Shown here: in pieces, positions 24,028 to 34,273 of the stretch
Layout of the letters: every line of letters starts with the position of its first letter
How positions within the stretch are numbered: position 1 is the stretch's first letter
Source of the DNA: Anisodus tanguticus
Taxonomy: Eukaryota; Streptophyta; Magnoliopsida; Solanales; Solanaceae
Reading direction: 5' to 3'
NCBI GenBank assembly: GCA_034509755.1
Contig: CM067557.1
Span: forward strand, 39,056,001 to 39,120,000
Length of the DNA stretch: 64,000 nucleotides
Made by a program: the position numbers and the translations under genes
Notes under the pieces: model-generated
What the model saw: only the letters and a program-made list of their open reading frames with translations
What the model was told of the DNA's origin: nothing
Databases searched by the model: none

Positions 24028-24331
24028 TATTTTGTTTTTATGTATTTTCGGTTAAGTTTATTATTTCTATGTATTTTGTTTTTACTAGTTGCACGTTTTC
24101 ATGTATTATGTATTTTCTATGTTTTAAGTGTATTATGTAATCATCACCTTTTATATACTAATTTATTTGCGTTTTCATTAAAAATGTGAATTGTTGAACT
24201 TTTTATATTTTATTAACTCTAAGACGCTTATATAAATTAATAATATACTATAACAATCAAAGTAAAATTAAACATACTAATTTTATTTAAATTGATGACT
24301 TCATCATAAATTAAAAATATAAATAAAATCA

Positions 24332-24385
24332 TGAGTCCGAACTTAAATGACCCAAAAACTAAGCAAGTGAACCAAAATAACCCCT
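24332..24385 (+). repeat. Internal third copy of the MULE inverted-repeat end
   Basis: TGAGTCCGAACTTAAATGAC and the following CCAAAAACTAAGCAAGTGAA repeat the first 50 bases of the left end (20427) almost base for base, in the same orientation. It marks either the boundary of a second MULE (24332-26390) or an internal duplication of the end. Confidence 0.8.
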
Positions 24386-24399
24386 AATCATCATAAAAA

Positions 24400-25030
24400 T
24401 AGAAGTCCTCAATATCGTCCTCAAAATAATATTTTGGATTACTTAAGACATAACTTCTTTCTGTAGATGTTAGTTTTTACCCGTTGATGATGCTTGTTCT
24501 TCGGCCAACTTTAACATGTAAAATCTACAAAGTCTTACTAGCTTCTACTTTTTTATTTTCTAATCCTCCGTACGGAAACATCGCAAGAATGTTGATCAGT
24601 TCAAGGCATAGTCATTGAAAATCTTATTTGGATTTGAGCGTTGAGATTTTCCAAGTCACGAACAAGACGTTCTGATTCGGCATGCCGATGTGCCCATTCT
24701 CGGCGTAACCCGCATAATATTCTCATGGATCTGAATATTTCACATCGCAAAAATCATCATTATGCTCTATAAGAATGTGAGGTTTCAAATCGTCTATCTT
24801 GAATTCATTATTATCGCTTGACGCATTACTGATAGCTGCTATGATTTGAGTTATCATCACCACTACTATTTGGATCATTTGAGAGGAATCAATCTATTTC
24901 ATCAACCTCACTATCTGATATATTTATTTCATCATCATGGAATGCCTCTGCATTCGCTATCTCATTTCTATCACTCGATGATGTTCTATATGATTTGGAT
25001 AATCATCACCATCTAGTAAAGACCTCTTCC
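24400..25030 (-). pseudogene. Minus-strand MULE-associated coding remnant, unassigned
   Basis: The minus strand shows broken frames rich in Asp, Glu and Ser, for example around 24780-25020 (DDDYPNHIEHH, DEINISDSEVDE). This is acidic linker-like sequence interrupted by stops, and it follows the MULE N-terminus-like frame from the right end. I do not recognise a domain. Coordinates are approximate. Confidence 0.35.
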
Positions 25031-25499
25031 TACATGAAAAATAGGTAACATATTTTAAATACCAATATCATAATATATATATATATATATATATTATTTA
25101 ATATCAAGATGATGAACCTATCGATAATAATCAATATTGCCTGGGTTTGAAGAAAGATCAACTGCACCGAAATCAATATTTGGTACCACTGGCGCGTTTT
25201 GTGAGTAATTTTCACTACAGAGGCAATTCAAGTATTGTAAATACTAAACATCAAATCACTTATATTATTTAATTATTAAAAATTATACTACTGATAATAA
25301 TCAATTGCACCGTAACTTGGTGGTGGGGATATTCCGGCATAATTCCTCTATCCGGACTAAGAAAATTGCCTAATATTACTCATATCAGGTGTATAACCCT
25401 AAAAAGATATAAAAATATTACTATTACCACACATACAATAAACATATGCTACTACACAAAATAATAATGAAAAAGTTTGATATTTACCAATTTTTCCGT

Positions 25500-26040
25500 A
25501 ATTTTGATTAAATTGTTGGCTTAAAGTTTTCAACGACATTTGACTAGTTAAAATTTATCCATAAGAACTCATTTTCGGATAAGTGTTACCATGAGTAGGC
25601 TGACTTGAGGGATTTGAGGACAAGATGCAGTCGGCATTTCGGAACTTCCTGACGATTCCTGGCCAAGACTTCACTAAGATTGATAATTATCTTTTCAACA
25701 TACATTTCAAAACATTCAGGGTGATTAATCTCTTATATTCTTCCGGCGCCCTCAAATATTCACTCAAAGACTCATCATCAATGATATTTCACTCGACATA
25801 AAGCACTAAACCTTGCGGTGCAATGGATATTGGATATCTACCTATTACAATAATGCAAACTCACGCCTACTAACTTTCATTCTTTTGTGTATGGCTGTGA
25901 ATAATGTTGAGTAATCCAAGTTAATTAAAAACTTAACCTAATATTTTGGTGGAATACTATAACGGACAATATTATTATCATGAAAAATCTCTCCTTCCCA
26001 AAATAAAGAAACCTTAACATTTGAAGGAGGAGACGACATT
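25500..26040 (-). pseudogene. MULE transposase N-terminal region remnant
   Basis: From an ATG at about 26037 the minus strand reads MSSPPSNVKVSLFWEGEIFH and, with frame repairs by eye, motifs like LDYSTLFTAIHKRMKVSRRE and ESLSEYLRAPEEYKRLI. These resemble the N-terminal part of plant MuDR-type transposases. Stops occur about every 30-40 codons. It lies just inside the right inverted repeat, reading inward, opposite to the GRF gene. Family assignment is by resemblance only. Confidence 0.45.
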
Positions 26041-26239
26041 TTTATGAACTTTGGAGTTGGATATTTTTTTCAAGAACTTAAAATTTTGATGACTTAAACT
26101 TTGGAAATGGATGAGTCTTTAACCTCATCCAAAATTTATAAATAGAAAAACGGATGGGTTCTTGCAATAATTATCATAGTGTCATGTCAAATCAAGGGCA
26201 AATGGGTAGATAAATAATTGATTGTAAAACACAATAATT

Positions 26240-26390
26240 TATTGCGTAATTGGACTAAAAGTGACCATTTAAAAAACGTGTCTGCTAGGGTTTTTAATAG
26301 CCCCTTTTGCGCAAGGTAGTTTTGTCACTATTTTTTTGAGGTATTTTGATTCACTTCGTTAGTTTTTAGGTCATTTAAGTTCCGGACTCC
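26240..26390 (-). repeat. MULE right terminal inverted repeat
   Basis: The reverse complement matches the left end in GTCCG(A/G)A and TTAAATGACC, then AAAAACTAA, TAGTGAC(T/A)AAACTACCTT and AAAAGGGG. It ends at 26390 against the TSD CGATACTCT. Confidence 0.85.
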
Positions 26391-26446
26391 CGATACTCTG
26401 CACATTTACTTACTCTTTGCTTTGTGCGGGTAAGAACTAAGAAGTA

Positions 26447-26670
26447 CTCTCTCTCGTCCATTTTACTTGTTGAGTTGTTATTATGTTTTTCTTTGCATGT
26501 CTCTTAAGAAAACATTAATTAAAAGGGTAATTTGAATAAATTATCCTTATTTTACTCCCAATTTAACTATTATCTTTTTCACCATATATCTCAATTTTCT
26601 AAAATGACAAATATTTTGAATCCGTTATTTTTAGTAATTGAGACGACTAATTAAAATGGACGGGAGGGAG
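26447..26670. mobile_element. Stowaway-like MITE, 224 bp
   Basis: Left end CTCTCTCTCGTCCATTTTAC; right end in reverse CTCCCTCCCGTCCATTTTAA. Inverted repeats of about 30 bases. TA precedes the left end at 26445-26446; the right TA is not clear. It sits only 48 bases from the MULE target duplication. Confidence 0.75.
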
Positions 26671-27289
26671 GATCAATGAATTCTATTTCCTAGGTGAGCC
26701 ATTCAAAACTCCTAAAAGTTTCACCATTGAATAATTCAAGAACAAGAATGAAACTTTGTCCTAGTTTCAAGGACAGGTCTATTACTCATTGTCCATCCCA
26801 TTCCATGAGGCCAACTATATAATGCCCAAACATTAACCTTTTCAATTCATCAAAAGATAAAAAAGAAAAAGTTCCTTCCTAAAAAAACATAATTCAATTT
26901 GTGGTCTCTCTTTCTTCCACAAGCTAGGAGGAAAGGGACCATTTTCTAATTACCAAATAAATCCCAATTTTTTAGGTTGCAACACTTAATTTTCAATCAA
27001 ATATGGCAAAGGAAACAAGAAATGTACATTCTTTCAGGGTGGAGGTAGCTCCATCCCTCATAACGTATCCGAGGAAAAGCTTCACATAAGTCCCGATTGG
27101 AGACTATTAGGGAAGAGATCAACGAGGGATCTGACGATGACACATAGGGTTTATCGTGTGATAAAAAATATATTTTATACTGTCAGTATATAGAATAACA
27201 TTAAACTCTTCTCCAAATTTAGTTCGATGAGAGATTGAAGTTTAGGCCCCAACTGGGTAAATTTAGGTGTTGATTGCCAGCTAGAGGGA
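26671..27289. other. Spacer between MITE and LTR; no gene recognised
   Basis: An ATG at 27003 opens a 28-residue frame (MAKETRNVHSFRVEVAPSLI...) preceded by a CT-rich, UTR-like stretch. It ends at once and I recognise no protein; it may be a decayed first exon. Nothing else is supported. Confidence 0.25.
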
Positions 27290-29925
27290 TGGAAGTGAAA
27301 GTATATGTGTCCTAGAGACAATCCTAATTATGGACAAATGTACTTGAACACTTTATATTATTAATGATTAATATTTATGGCATTTGCAGTTATTGAATTA
27401 TTGTTTGATTGTTTGCAATTATTCATATATGTGCTCTCTTGAGTTGGCGCTGTCATTGATAGAGTGAGATATTAATGATAAAGCATAACCCTCAAAATTG
27501 CCTCGACTAATGATCATCGAGAATGAGATATCGATGATATGTTATAAGTCGACATGTGGTCTACATCACATTCTTAGAGAATGTAGTGAGTCTCATGACT
27601 ACGAATAATTATTATTCATGATGGACACATGGATAATTTGGAGAGTATTGGTACACCCTGCCGATAAACTATTTGTTATGCATGTCTATAGTATTATCGG
27701 CATGTGGGATATAAAAGTCCTTCAATTTGAGGTCAATACGTGCCTTGTTTGCAGAATGATGTACTTTGACCAAGTTCAAAGCTTGCACTCCTTATGGGGT
27801 AGATACGGCTTGAGTTAGGTGCATTACGATGTAAACAAAGGCAGTAGTTGAGCCAAGAATAGGATTCATTCTTCGATTGAAAATTCGAGAGAACAATCAA
27901 CTTCTCTATATTAGGTCGAATAAAGTCATTGGCCAATGCAAGAGACATATTTTGAATATGGTCTAGTTGTCGATTAATAAAGACGAGATAAAGTGATTAA
28001 GCCATTTAGATAGACACTTGACAAATCCTAAGCTTAATCGAGTGTGTCGTGAATGAAAGAATTTTATTATTCCACGTAAAGATAAAGTTTGTTGGATTCG
28101 TGTAAACGTACTTCACATATTGAGTTCGTCATACTAAGCCGTCTAGGAGTTTCGTATGAACCTTAATTAGATTAATGTCGATATGTGAAGGCCTATAGGG
28201 TCACACTATATGCGATTGTCTTTTCAATCTAAGAGTGTATTGAGAAAATATTAAATATTCGGTTAGAAACCGAAATATTTAATTTATAATAATTATGGAA
28301 TATATTTCTATTTGATGGAAATTATTTAATTAAGTCAATATTGGATTTTGGACTTACTTAAATATGTTAATATAATAAAGGGGCTTGGATGAAAACCTAA
28401 AGAAAGTACTTGAGCCTAATTAGTCTTTTGTACTCCTTTTAGGTTTAGGTTTTTCCCTTTCCTATTATATAAACATCACAAACTCATAATTAGGTAGTTA
28501 GCCAGTCGGACAAAACAAATGATTCAAGACTTAGAGCCTTGAATTACTTTCTCTCTTCTAACAAAAGAATTCATATCGTTCTTCGTTAGATAAATACACT
28601 GGAGTTGGAACATGCGATTGGAGAGACAACTCACGTGGATACCATAGTTGTGAGTCCAGCATACAAAGTAGGGGTGAGCGGGTCCGGGTACCCTAACATT
28701 TTTGAACTACCCGGACCCTACCCGGTAAAAGATCGGTTCCTAAATTTACTACCCGGAACCTACCCGTAGCAATCATTACCCGGAACCTACCCGGATACCC
28801 TGTAAATAAAAAACACAGATTAAGCAACATTTTTTAGCCTATGAGAATAAAAAAGAGTTCTAAAATAATTTCATCCAGTAGTTTTTTAGCCCGCAATCGG
28901 AGTTTTTAGTACCCTTATAAGAAGTTTTAGAAAACTTATTCATTGTAGAAAAGCTAATTCTGTAACCAAAACCTAAAATTGCAAGCCAAATTTGACACTC
29001 AATTAATTGAACGTGTTGATTTCAAAATAAATTTGGAAACATCTTAATTAAACTTATTTTCGTGTTCATAAACTTTTCGATACAAAAGAAAAGCTTTATT
29101 ATACTAGTAAATCCCTAAATTTCATCTTCACAACTACAAAAATATACACAAATTTTTAAAATAGATTTACATTTCAAATCAAAAAGTAATACAAATTGAA
29201 GATGAGTATCGCCTGAAATAGAACAGAAGCATATGATATTAAAAAGAAATTGAAGAGTTAGATATGAACCCATATGCATTTTAGGAACGACGTGAACACA
29301 ACCAAGGGAGAGAAAGAGGCAAATGTGAAGCTTCAACGACGACAATGATGAAAGTACCTGAGATAAAGCTTCAACAACGACGACGATGAAGTAGCGGTGG
29401 TGTAGCTAAAACACCATTGTTATTGAGAGAGTTTTGGGTGTTTTCTCTTAGGGCACAAAGAGCATTCTAGAATAAAGGGGTGAAAAAGCTGAAATATTTG
29501 CATCTTGGGGTGGGGAAAATCAATGTGCAGGAGTGCAACAAACAATTTTGGAAAAAGTTAAAAGTGGTCCAAATGTTTCTCAAAAAAATAAAAATATTTT
29601 ATATTTTATAGGTTCCGGGTATCGGTTCCGGGTATCGGTACCCTGTCTCTATTTGCCGGAACCGGAACCGGACCCGACATTGATCGGTTCCTAATTTTAC
29701 TAACCGGACCCTACCCGTTATTATAATATATCTACCCGGAACCTACCCGTTAGTGTCGGTTCCGGTCGGGTATCTGGGTACCCTGTACCCATGCTCACCC
29801 CTAATACAAAGACTTGTAAGTATTTCTGATTATGTTTTGACATTCATTAGATTATCATATAGCTATACCAGTTCATTGTTGGGTAAAAGTTTAACTTCCG
29901 CTCTGCGAACATACAAAACCCTACA
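27290..29925 (+). mobile_element. Apparent solo copia LTR (same family as 54328-55900), split by a hAT element
   Basis: The sequence aligns along its length with the reverse complement of the LTR at 54328-55900: shared blocks include TTGTTTGATTGTTTGCAATT, AAGTCGACATGTGGTCT and AGATTAATGTCGATAT, then GGCCTATAGGGTCACACTAT. It starts TGGAAGTGAAAGTATATGTG and ends ACCCTACA. After removal of the 1135-bp hAT insert and one TSD copy the LTR is about 1490 bases, against 1573 for the other copy. No primer-binding site or gag follows at 29926, so it looks solo. I could not find a convincing 5-bp TSD. Confidence 0.8.
28661..29811. mobile_element. Non-autonomous hAT element, 1135 bp, in the copia LTR
   Basis: Element 28669-29803 has ends TAGGGGTGAGC...GCTCACCCCTA (11-bp perfect inverted repeats, then imperfect GGGTACCC blocks) and an exact 8-bp TSD ATACAAAG (28661-28668, 29804-29811). 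Both features are diagnostic of hAT. Subterminal regions carry clustered ACCCGGAACCTACCCG-type repeats, probably transposase-binding arrays. The middle is AT-rich with no transposase. LTR sequence resumes on the right exactly where it left off. Confidence 0.92.
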
Positions 29926-30080
29926 GGCTGCATCTGCATGGGTTGGACATGCAATTCATATCGTACATTTTGCTTTTGAATTAACAATGCGTTTAGATTA
30001 TTAATATAATTTGTTGTGTGTGTGAATTATCGCTCTTAAATGATTGGTAGGATGATCGGAATTAGGATAAAATTAATATT

Positions 30081-30337
30081 GAAGTTTTTGCTACTTTTTT
30101 TTTTTTTTGTTGACGAAGGAACCCGCAGCCGCTACTCTCTCGAGTGCGCACAGGGTAAACCCTGGACTGACGCAATAGCCTGCAAACCACGTCAGCCGAT
30201 TAACCACACTTGGCAAGCCATGTCTGACATGCTCAACCAAGAAGGTTTATGCAGGGGATCGAACTCGTGACCTTGCGATCCCGCGCTCTACTGCTACACC
30301 AACTTGGCTACCCTTGCGGGTGAAGTTTTTGCTACTT
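30081..30337 (-). mobile_element. tRNA-derived SINE, minus strand, 16-bp TSD
   Basis: SINE 30097-30321 flanked by GAAGTTTTTGCTACTT on both sides (30081-30096 and 30322-30337). On the minus strand it starts ACCCGCAAGGG, then TAGCCAAGTTGGTGTAGC (box A) and GGTCACGAGTTCGATCCC (box B), and ends in GTCAAC plus a poly(A) run. This is a complete Pol III-type SINE moved by a LINE machinery. No coding role. Family name not assigned. Confidence 0.92.
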
Positions 30338-31189
30338 GATTTTAGAACCAGTAGACTTTTAATGTGTTTGAGGTAGTGGAAAGTTCCACCCAGAAGAAGT
30401 CTCATCAAATCCTAAATACCGTAACACAAAATAATATACTTGACACTGACAAAAAATTTTAAAAAACATAAATTACACCTAAAAAGCTATATTAAACGTT
30501 AGAAATAGACTAAAAATAGCAACAACTGTTCCTCCAAATATGAGTTTCCACTAATTCTTTTATATTTAATTTTGTTAAATGTAACAGATAAACTTCGTTA
30601 AATATTTAACGGGAACCATAAGTATCTACTTTTAACAAACTTACCCGACCAAAACAGCTCAGAACATATATAAGAGACTACTTTGAACCTATCATCAAAC
30701 ATAGGAGACCATTTTTGCCATTTTCTCATATTTCTAACATAAAGTATGTACACATGTTATGAAAAGATCCTATGTTTTACTCCTTTTGACCGAATTTATA
30801 TGACATTTTTTAGTATTTTTTAAGTACCACTTTTATAACTTTCAAGACTTAAGGTTTATTTAACTATATAAATTTTAACCTATGATTATGTGATATTTTT
30901 CTATCAAACTAACTGTTTAACAATTACTATTCTAATATCTTTCTACTATCACTAATGTAATGACAGTGTATGGTTAAGTGTCAAAATTTTGAAAGCCTCA
31001 AAGTGTAGAGAAATCTAATTTTTTAAGAAAAATTGTTGATTGGTAAAGTGAAATAATAGAGCTTAAATAGAATGAAGTTGTTTGATGAGTGACGCATAAT
31101 TGTGATTGCTGATTATATAATAAAACTACTCCAAATGAGTGCCCTCATAAATATAACTGCAGGTAAATTTAACCTCTTATATAATCAAG
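30338..31189. other. AT-rich spacer, possible decayed MITE at 30778-31060
   Basis: No gene. TACTCCTTTTGACCGAATTT at 30778 resembles a Stowaway-type start, followed by the usual AAGTACCACTTTTATAAC-like body, but no right inverted repeat is clear. Confidence 0.4.
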
Positions 31190-31410
31190 AACCCAGTGGC
31201 CAATACATTAGGGTATTGCTGTCTGAGGTTCCGTGTTCGAGTCCTACGATCGGCGAGAGTGGAAGCCGTGTTCCCCCAAAAAATCCCTCCATACGCGTAG
31301 GGCCAAGCGGTGTATACTAATCCGGGGCGGGGCGGAGGTGGGGTTTTCGGGGTATGGGGCAGTAATGTGCGGTGGGACCGGTCACTTTAAAAAAAAGTTT
31401 ACCCTACCAC
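31190..31410 (+). mobile_element. Second tRNA-derived SINE type, partial
   Basis: AGTGGCCAATACATTAGGG (box A-like) is followed by GGTTCCGTGTTCGAGTCC (box B) and a G-rich body ending GGTCACTTTAAAAAAAAG. The layout is that of a tRNA-derived SINE. It abuts the SINE that starts at 31419. No TSD found. Confidence 0.55.
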
Positions 31411-31418
31411 GCTTTTAA

Positions 31419-31653
31419 ACCCGCAAGGGTAGCCAAGTTGGTGTAGCGAAGAGAGCGCGGGACCGCAAGGTCACGAGTTCGATTCCTGCATAAACCTTCT
31501 TGGTTGAGCGCATCTGCGCACACACGGCTTGCCAAGTGTGGTTAATCGGCGACGTGGTTTGCGGTATTGCGTCGGTCAGGGTTTGTTTACCCTATGCGCA
31601 CTCGAGAGAGTAGCGGCTGCGGGTTCCTTCGTCAACAAAAAAAAAAAAAAAAA
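31419..31653 (+). mobile_element. tRNA-derived SINE, plus strand (same family as 30097-30321)
   Basis: It starts ACCCGCAAGGGTAGCCAAG, has box B GGTCACGAGTTCGATTCC, and a 3' end GCGGGTTCCTTCGTCAAC plus A17. It differs from the 30097 copy by scattered substitutions and small indels. It lies head-to-head with that copy about 1.1 kb away. TSD not evident. Confidence 0.85.
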
Positions 31654-34130
31654 TATCATATAAAATTAGACGATAAGGAAGTAGTACCTAATGCTCTCAT
31701 AACCTTGAATCATGAACAGAAAACAACAAAAAATTGCCAAACTGAGTTCATTACACCATTTCCACACACTATAAAGTGAGGGTTCATTATCATTAAAAAA
31801 AAAATACAATGTATAACCGACCAATTATTAGAGTCCACAGAATGCCACTATTACCATTATCCTTTACTTTCTCTACACATGGCAAGCCCTATAACCTGGC
31901 AATGGCCTCCCTTTTTGTTCTTTCTAATATTGTGGTGGAGAGATAATGTTATTTATTTTCCCCAAGCACATGTTAATTCCTTAATAAAATCAAAGAGATA
32001 AGGGTAAAAAACACATGTAAAATATTAAATAATTATTTATTAAAACATATTTCGAAGCTGATTAGATTAAGTGTTTGAATACATTCGTTAAAAGATGTGT
32101 GACAACTTAATTTGTTCATAATTTTTTTTTATCTACAAAGCAATTGACTTATTAATTTTGAGATATGTTTTGATAAATAATTGATAATATATCAGATAGA
32201 AAAGTCGAAAAAAAAGTAATAGTGTTTCGACCATTATTTTAAAATCAAATGATTGGAACATGGCAGCTGTAGCTGACATGGCTATATTATTAGTGGTTGT
32301 AATAAGAATTGTGGGCTGAGTTGGACTGGACGGTGGTGTGAGCCTCATGAAAGAAAATATGTGGTTGATGAATATGGTCGGTTCACTTTAGCATTTTTCA
32401 TATTCTAAATTTTGTTTTTCTAGTTAACTTTTATTTGTAATATTCAAATTGCCTTTGGCATGAGATGTTTGTTGGAGTCCCCACATAGGATATTGATAGG
32501 TGTTGGTTAGAGTTAACTTTTAAGTTCAGTTAAATTCAAAAATTATTTTCTTATCATGAAATTATAATCCAAATAATTGATTTATCAGAGTCCTACACTA
32601 GATATTAATCCGTATTTGATTTTCTTATAAGGTCTTGAATAATTTTTAGAGCTAGCTTTTGAATTGAGTTAACCAAAATTTGAATCGTGTAATGTGATCA
32701 GTAAAAATTGATAGAACCGACCTTAATTTGTTTGACCTTGAGTATAGTTATTATTATTATTATTATTATTCTCCATTACATAAGATAAATATAAGGGAAT
32801 GAGTTCGAGAAAAAAGGAATAATATGAAAATATACTAGCTTGTTTGATCAAATTTTCAAAAGTTGCTTATTTAAAAAAATTGTCAGTAGTATTTTTCGAA
32901 AAAGTATATTTTAAAAGTAGCATATTGTGTTTGTCTAATCAATTTGAAAAATAATTTTGCTAATATTTGAATATTACTTTGTGCTTAACTAATATTCTAA
33001 AAGTGTTTTCAAATAAAAGCTATTTTTACATTCTGAAAAATAGTTTTGTTACTACTCAAATACATTTATTTTTTCATAAAAGTTAAGCCGAATACTTTAA
33101 CTATGTAAAATAAGTATTTTTTTTTAAAGAAATAAATTTTAATTTTTTTAAAAATTTGACCAAACACTTTAACTTTCTAAAATCGATACTTATAATTATA
33201 TACATGACTATCATTGATACCTAAACTATAACTAGATAAAGATTAAATGGACACATTATTTTAGTAATGAATTAATATATGGATAATTAGTATGCCCCAC
33301 TCTTCAAGACCCTCAAACTAGAGGTGTGGGCCTGTGGGGTATGTGCATCATGAAATTGAAGAAAATAGAAATAAAAACTAGCGAAATGGGGCGGCAAAAA
33401 GTGAGCTAATTAATAATGGATCATTCCCACAAATGTCCCATTTTGGGTGATCTTTAATTTTTCTCTTTAAATTTGTATTTTTTAATTTTTATCCATCATT
33501 ATTTTTTAACGCGACATAATTAAAATTTTACAAGGCATAATTAACATTTAACTTCACCATATATACCATAACATTCACACAAACTATGTCCGACAAGACA
33601 TAATTTTCAACACTTAACATAATATGAAAAAAGAAGTAAAAGTAGAATGAAAGACAATCCTATATTGACAAGGACGAGCTTCTTCACGGAGAAAGCTTCG
33701 CACCCAACTGCTTGTATATCGATCGGAAAGAAGCGGCTGCAAATAATATGAAAAAATGTATAATTTCATATTTCGACGGCATTATTAGCGTTTAACTTCA
33801 ACATATTTATCATAACATCCACACAAACTATGCCAGATAAGGCATAATTTTCAACACTCAACATAATCTAAAAAATTACTATAAAACTATCCCACATAAC
33901 TTAATTCCTATATAATTTATGTCGCACGTGATAAAATTTTAGTTTTCGAAGAGAAAAATATTGTAGAGATTATGTCTTGTGAAATAGATCTGGATATTTT
34001 TATAAAATAAACAGTAGGGGAAAAAAATTAAAGACCACATATACAAAGGGAAAAAATTAAAAATTAGTGCGTTTGAAGGACAATCCGCTCAAACAAAAAA
34101 AGATTAATACTCTGCTCAAGTCCAAGCCTC
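31654..34130. other. Spacer upstream of the aquaporin gene; two ~90-bp direct repeats
   Basis: No gene supported; the 71-residue minus frame at 32133-32348 lacks recognisable features. A (TTA)n run lies at 32746-32771. 33535-33624 and 33780-33870 are direct repeats, sharing TTTAACTTCA(C/A)CATAT and ACACAAACTATG(T/C)C(C/A)GA, then CATAATTTTCAACACT. They lie about 0.4-0.75 kb from the aquaporin ATG, within its likely promoter. Confidence 0.5.
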
Positions 34131-34134
34131 TCCA

Positions 34135-34144
34135 TATATAAATA
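34135..34144 (+). promoter_or_regulatory. TATA box of the aquaporin gene
   Basis: TATATAAATA lies about 130 bases before the start codon. The following leader is C/A-rich (CCACTCTACTCTCCAATCTC), typical of a plant 5' UTR. Confidence 0.7.
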
Positions 34145-34273
34145 TTAAATACCCACTCTACTCTCCAATCTCCATCAACTACACCACAATCAATTCTACA
34201 CATTTCTATCTTTCACTCTGAATTTCTCAAAACCAAACATTATACAAGATTGACATAATTTTTTTCATTACAA

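Larger units (their letters stand above)
20418..26399. mobile_element. Mutator-like element (MULE) with 9-bp target site duplication
   Basis: The element spans 20427-26390 and is bounded by CGATACTCT on both sides (20418-20426 and 26391-26399), the 9-bp TSD typical of Mutator superfamily transposons. Long terminal inverted repeats match: the left begins TGAGTCCGAAATTTAAATGA, and the right in reverse begins GGAGTCCGGAACTTAAATGA, with similarity for about 100 bases and again in the AAAAGGGG(T/C)TATTAAAAA block. Inside are a GRF zinc-finger gene remnant (plus), a solo LTR (21280-24022), a third inverted-repeat copy in left orientation at 24332, and minus-strand remnants resembling a MULE transposase N-terminus. 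No catalytic DDE domain was found, so it is probably non-autonomous or a composite of two MULEs. Confidence 0.85.

Noticed and set aside
29926..29945. Primer-binding site after the LTR at 27290-29925
   Set aside because: GGCTGCATCTGCATGG is too unlike TGGTATCAGAGC; LTR treated as solo.
31640..31660. A17 run as polyadenylation of a processed pseudogene
   Set aside because: It is the tail of a SINE with boxes A and B.
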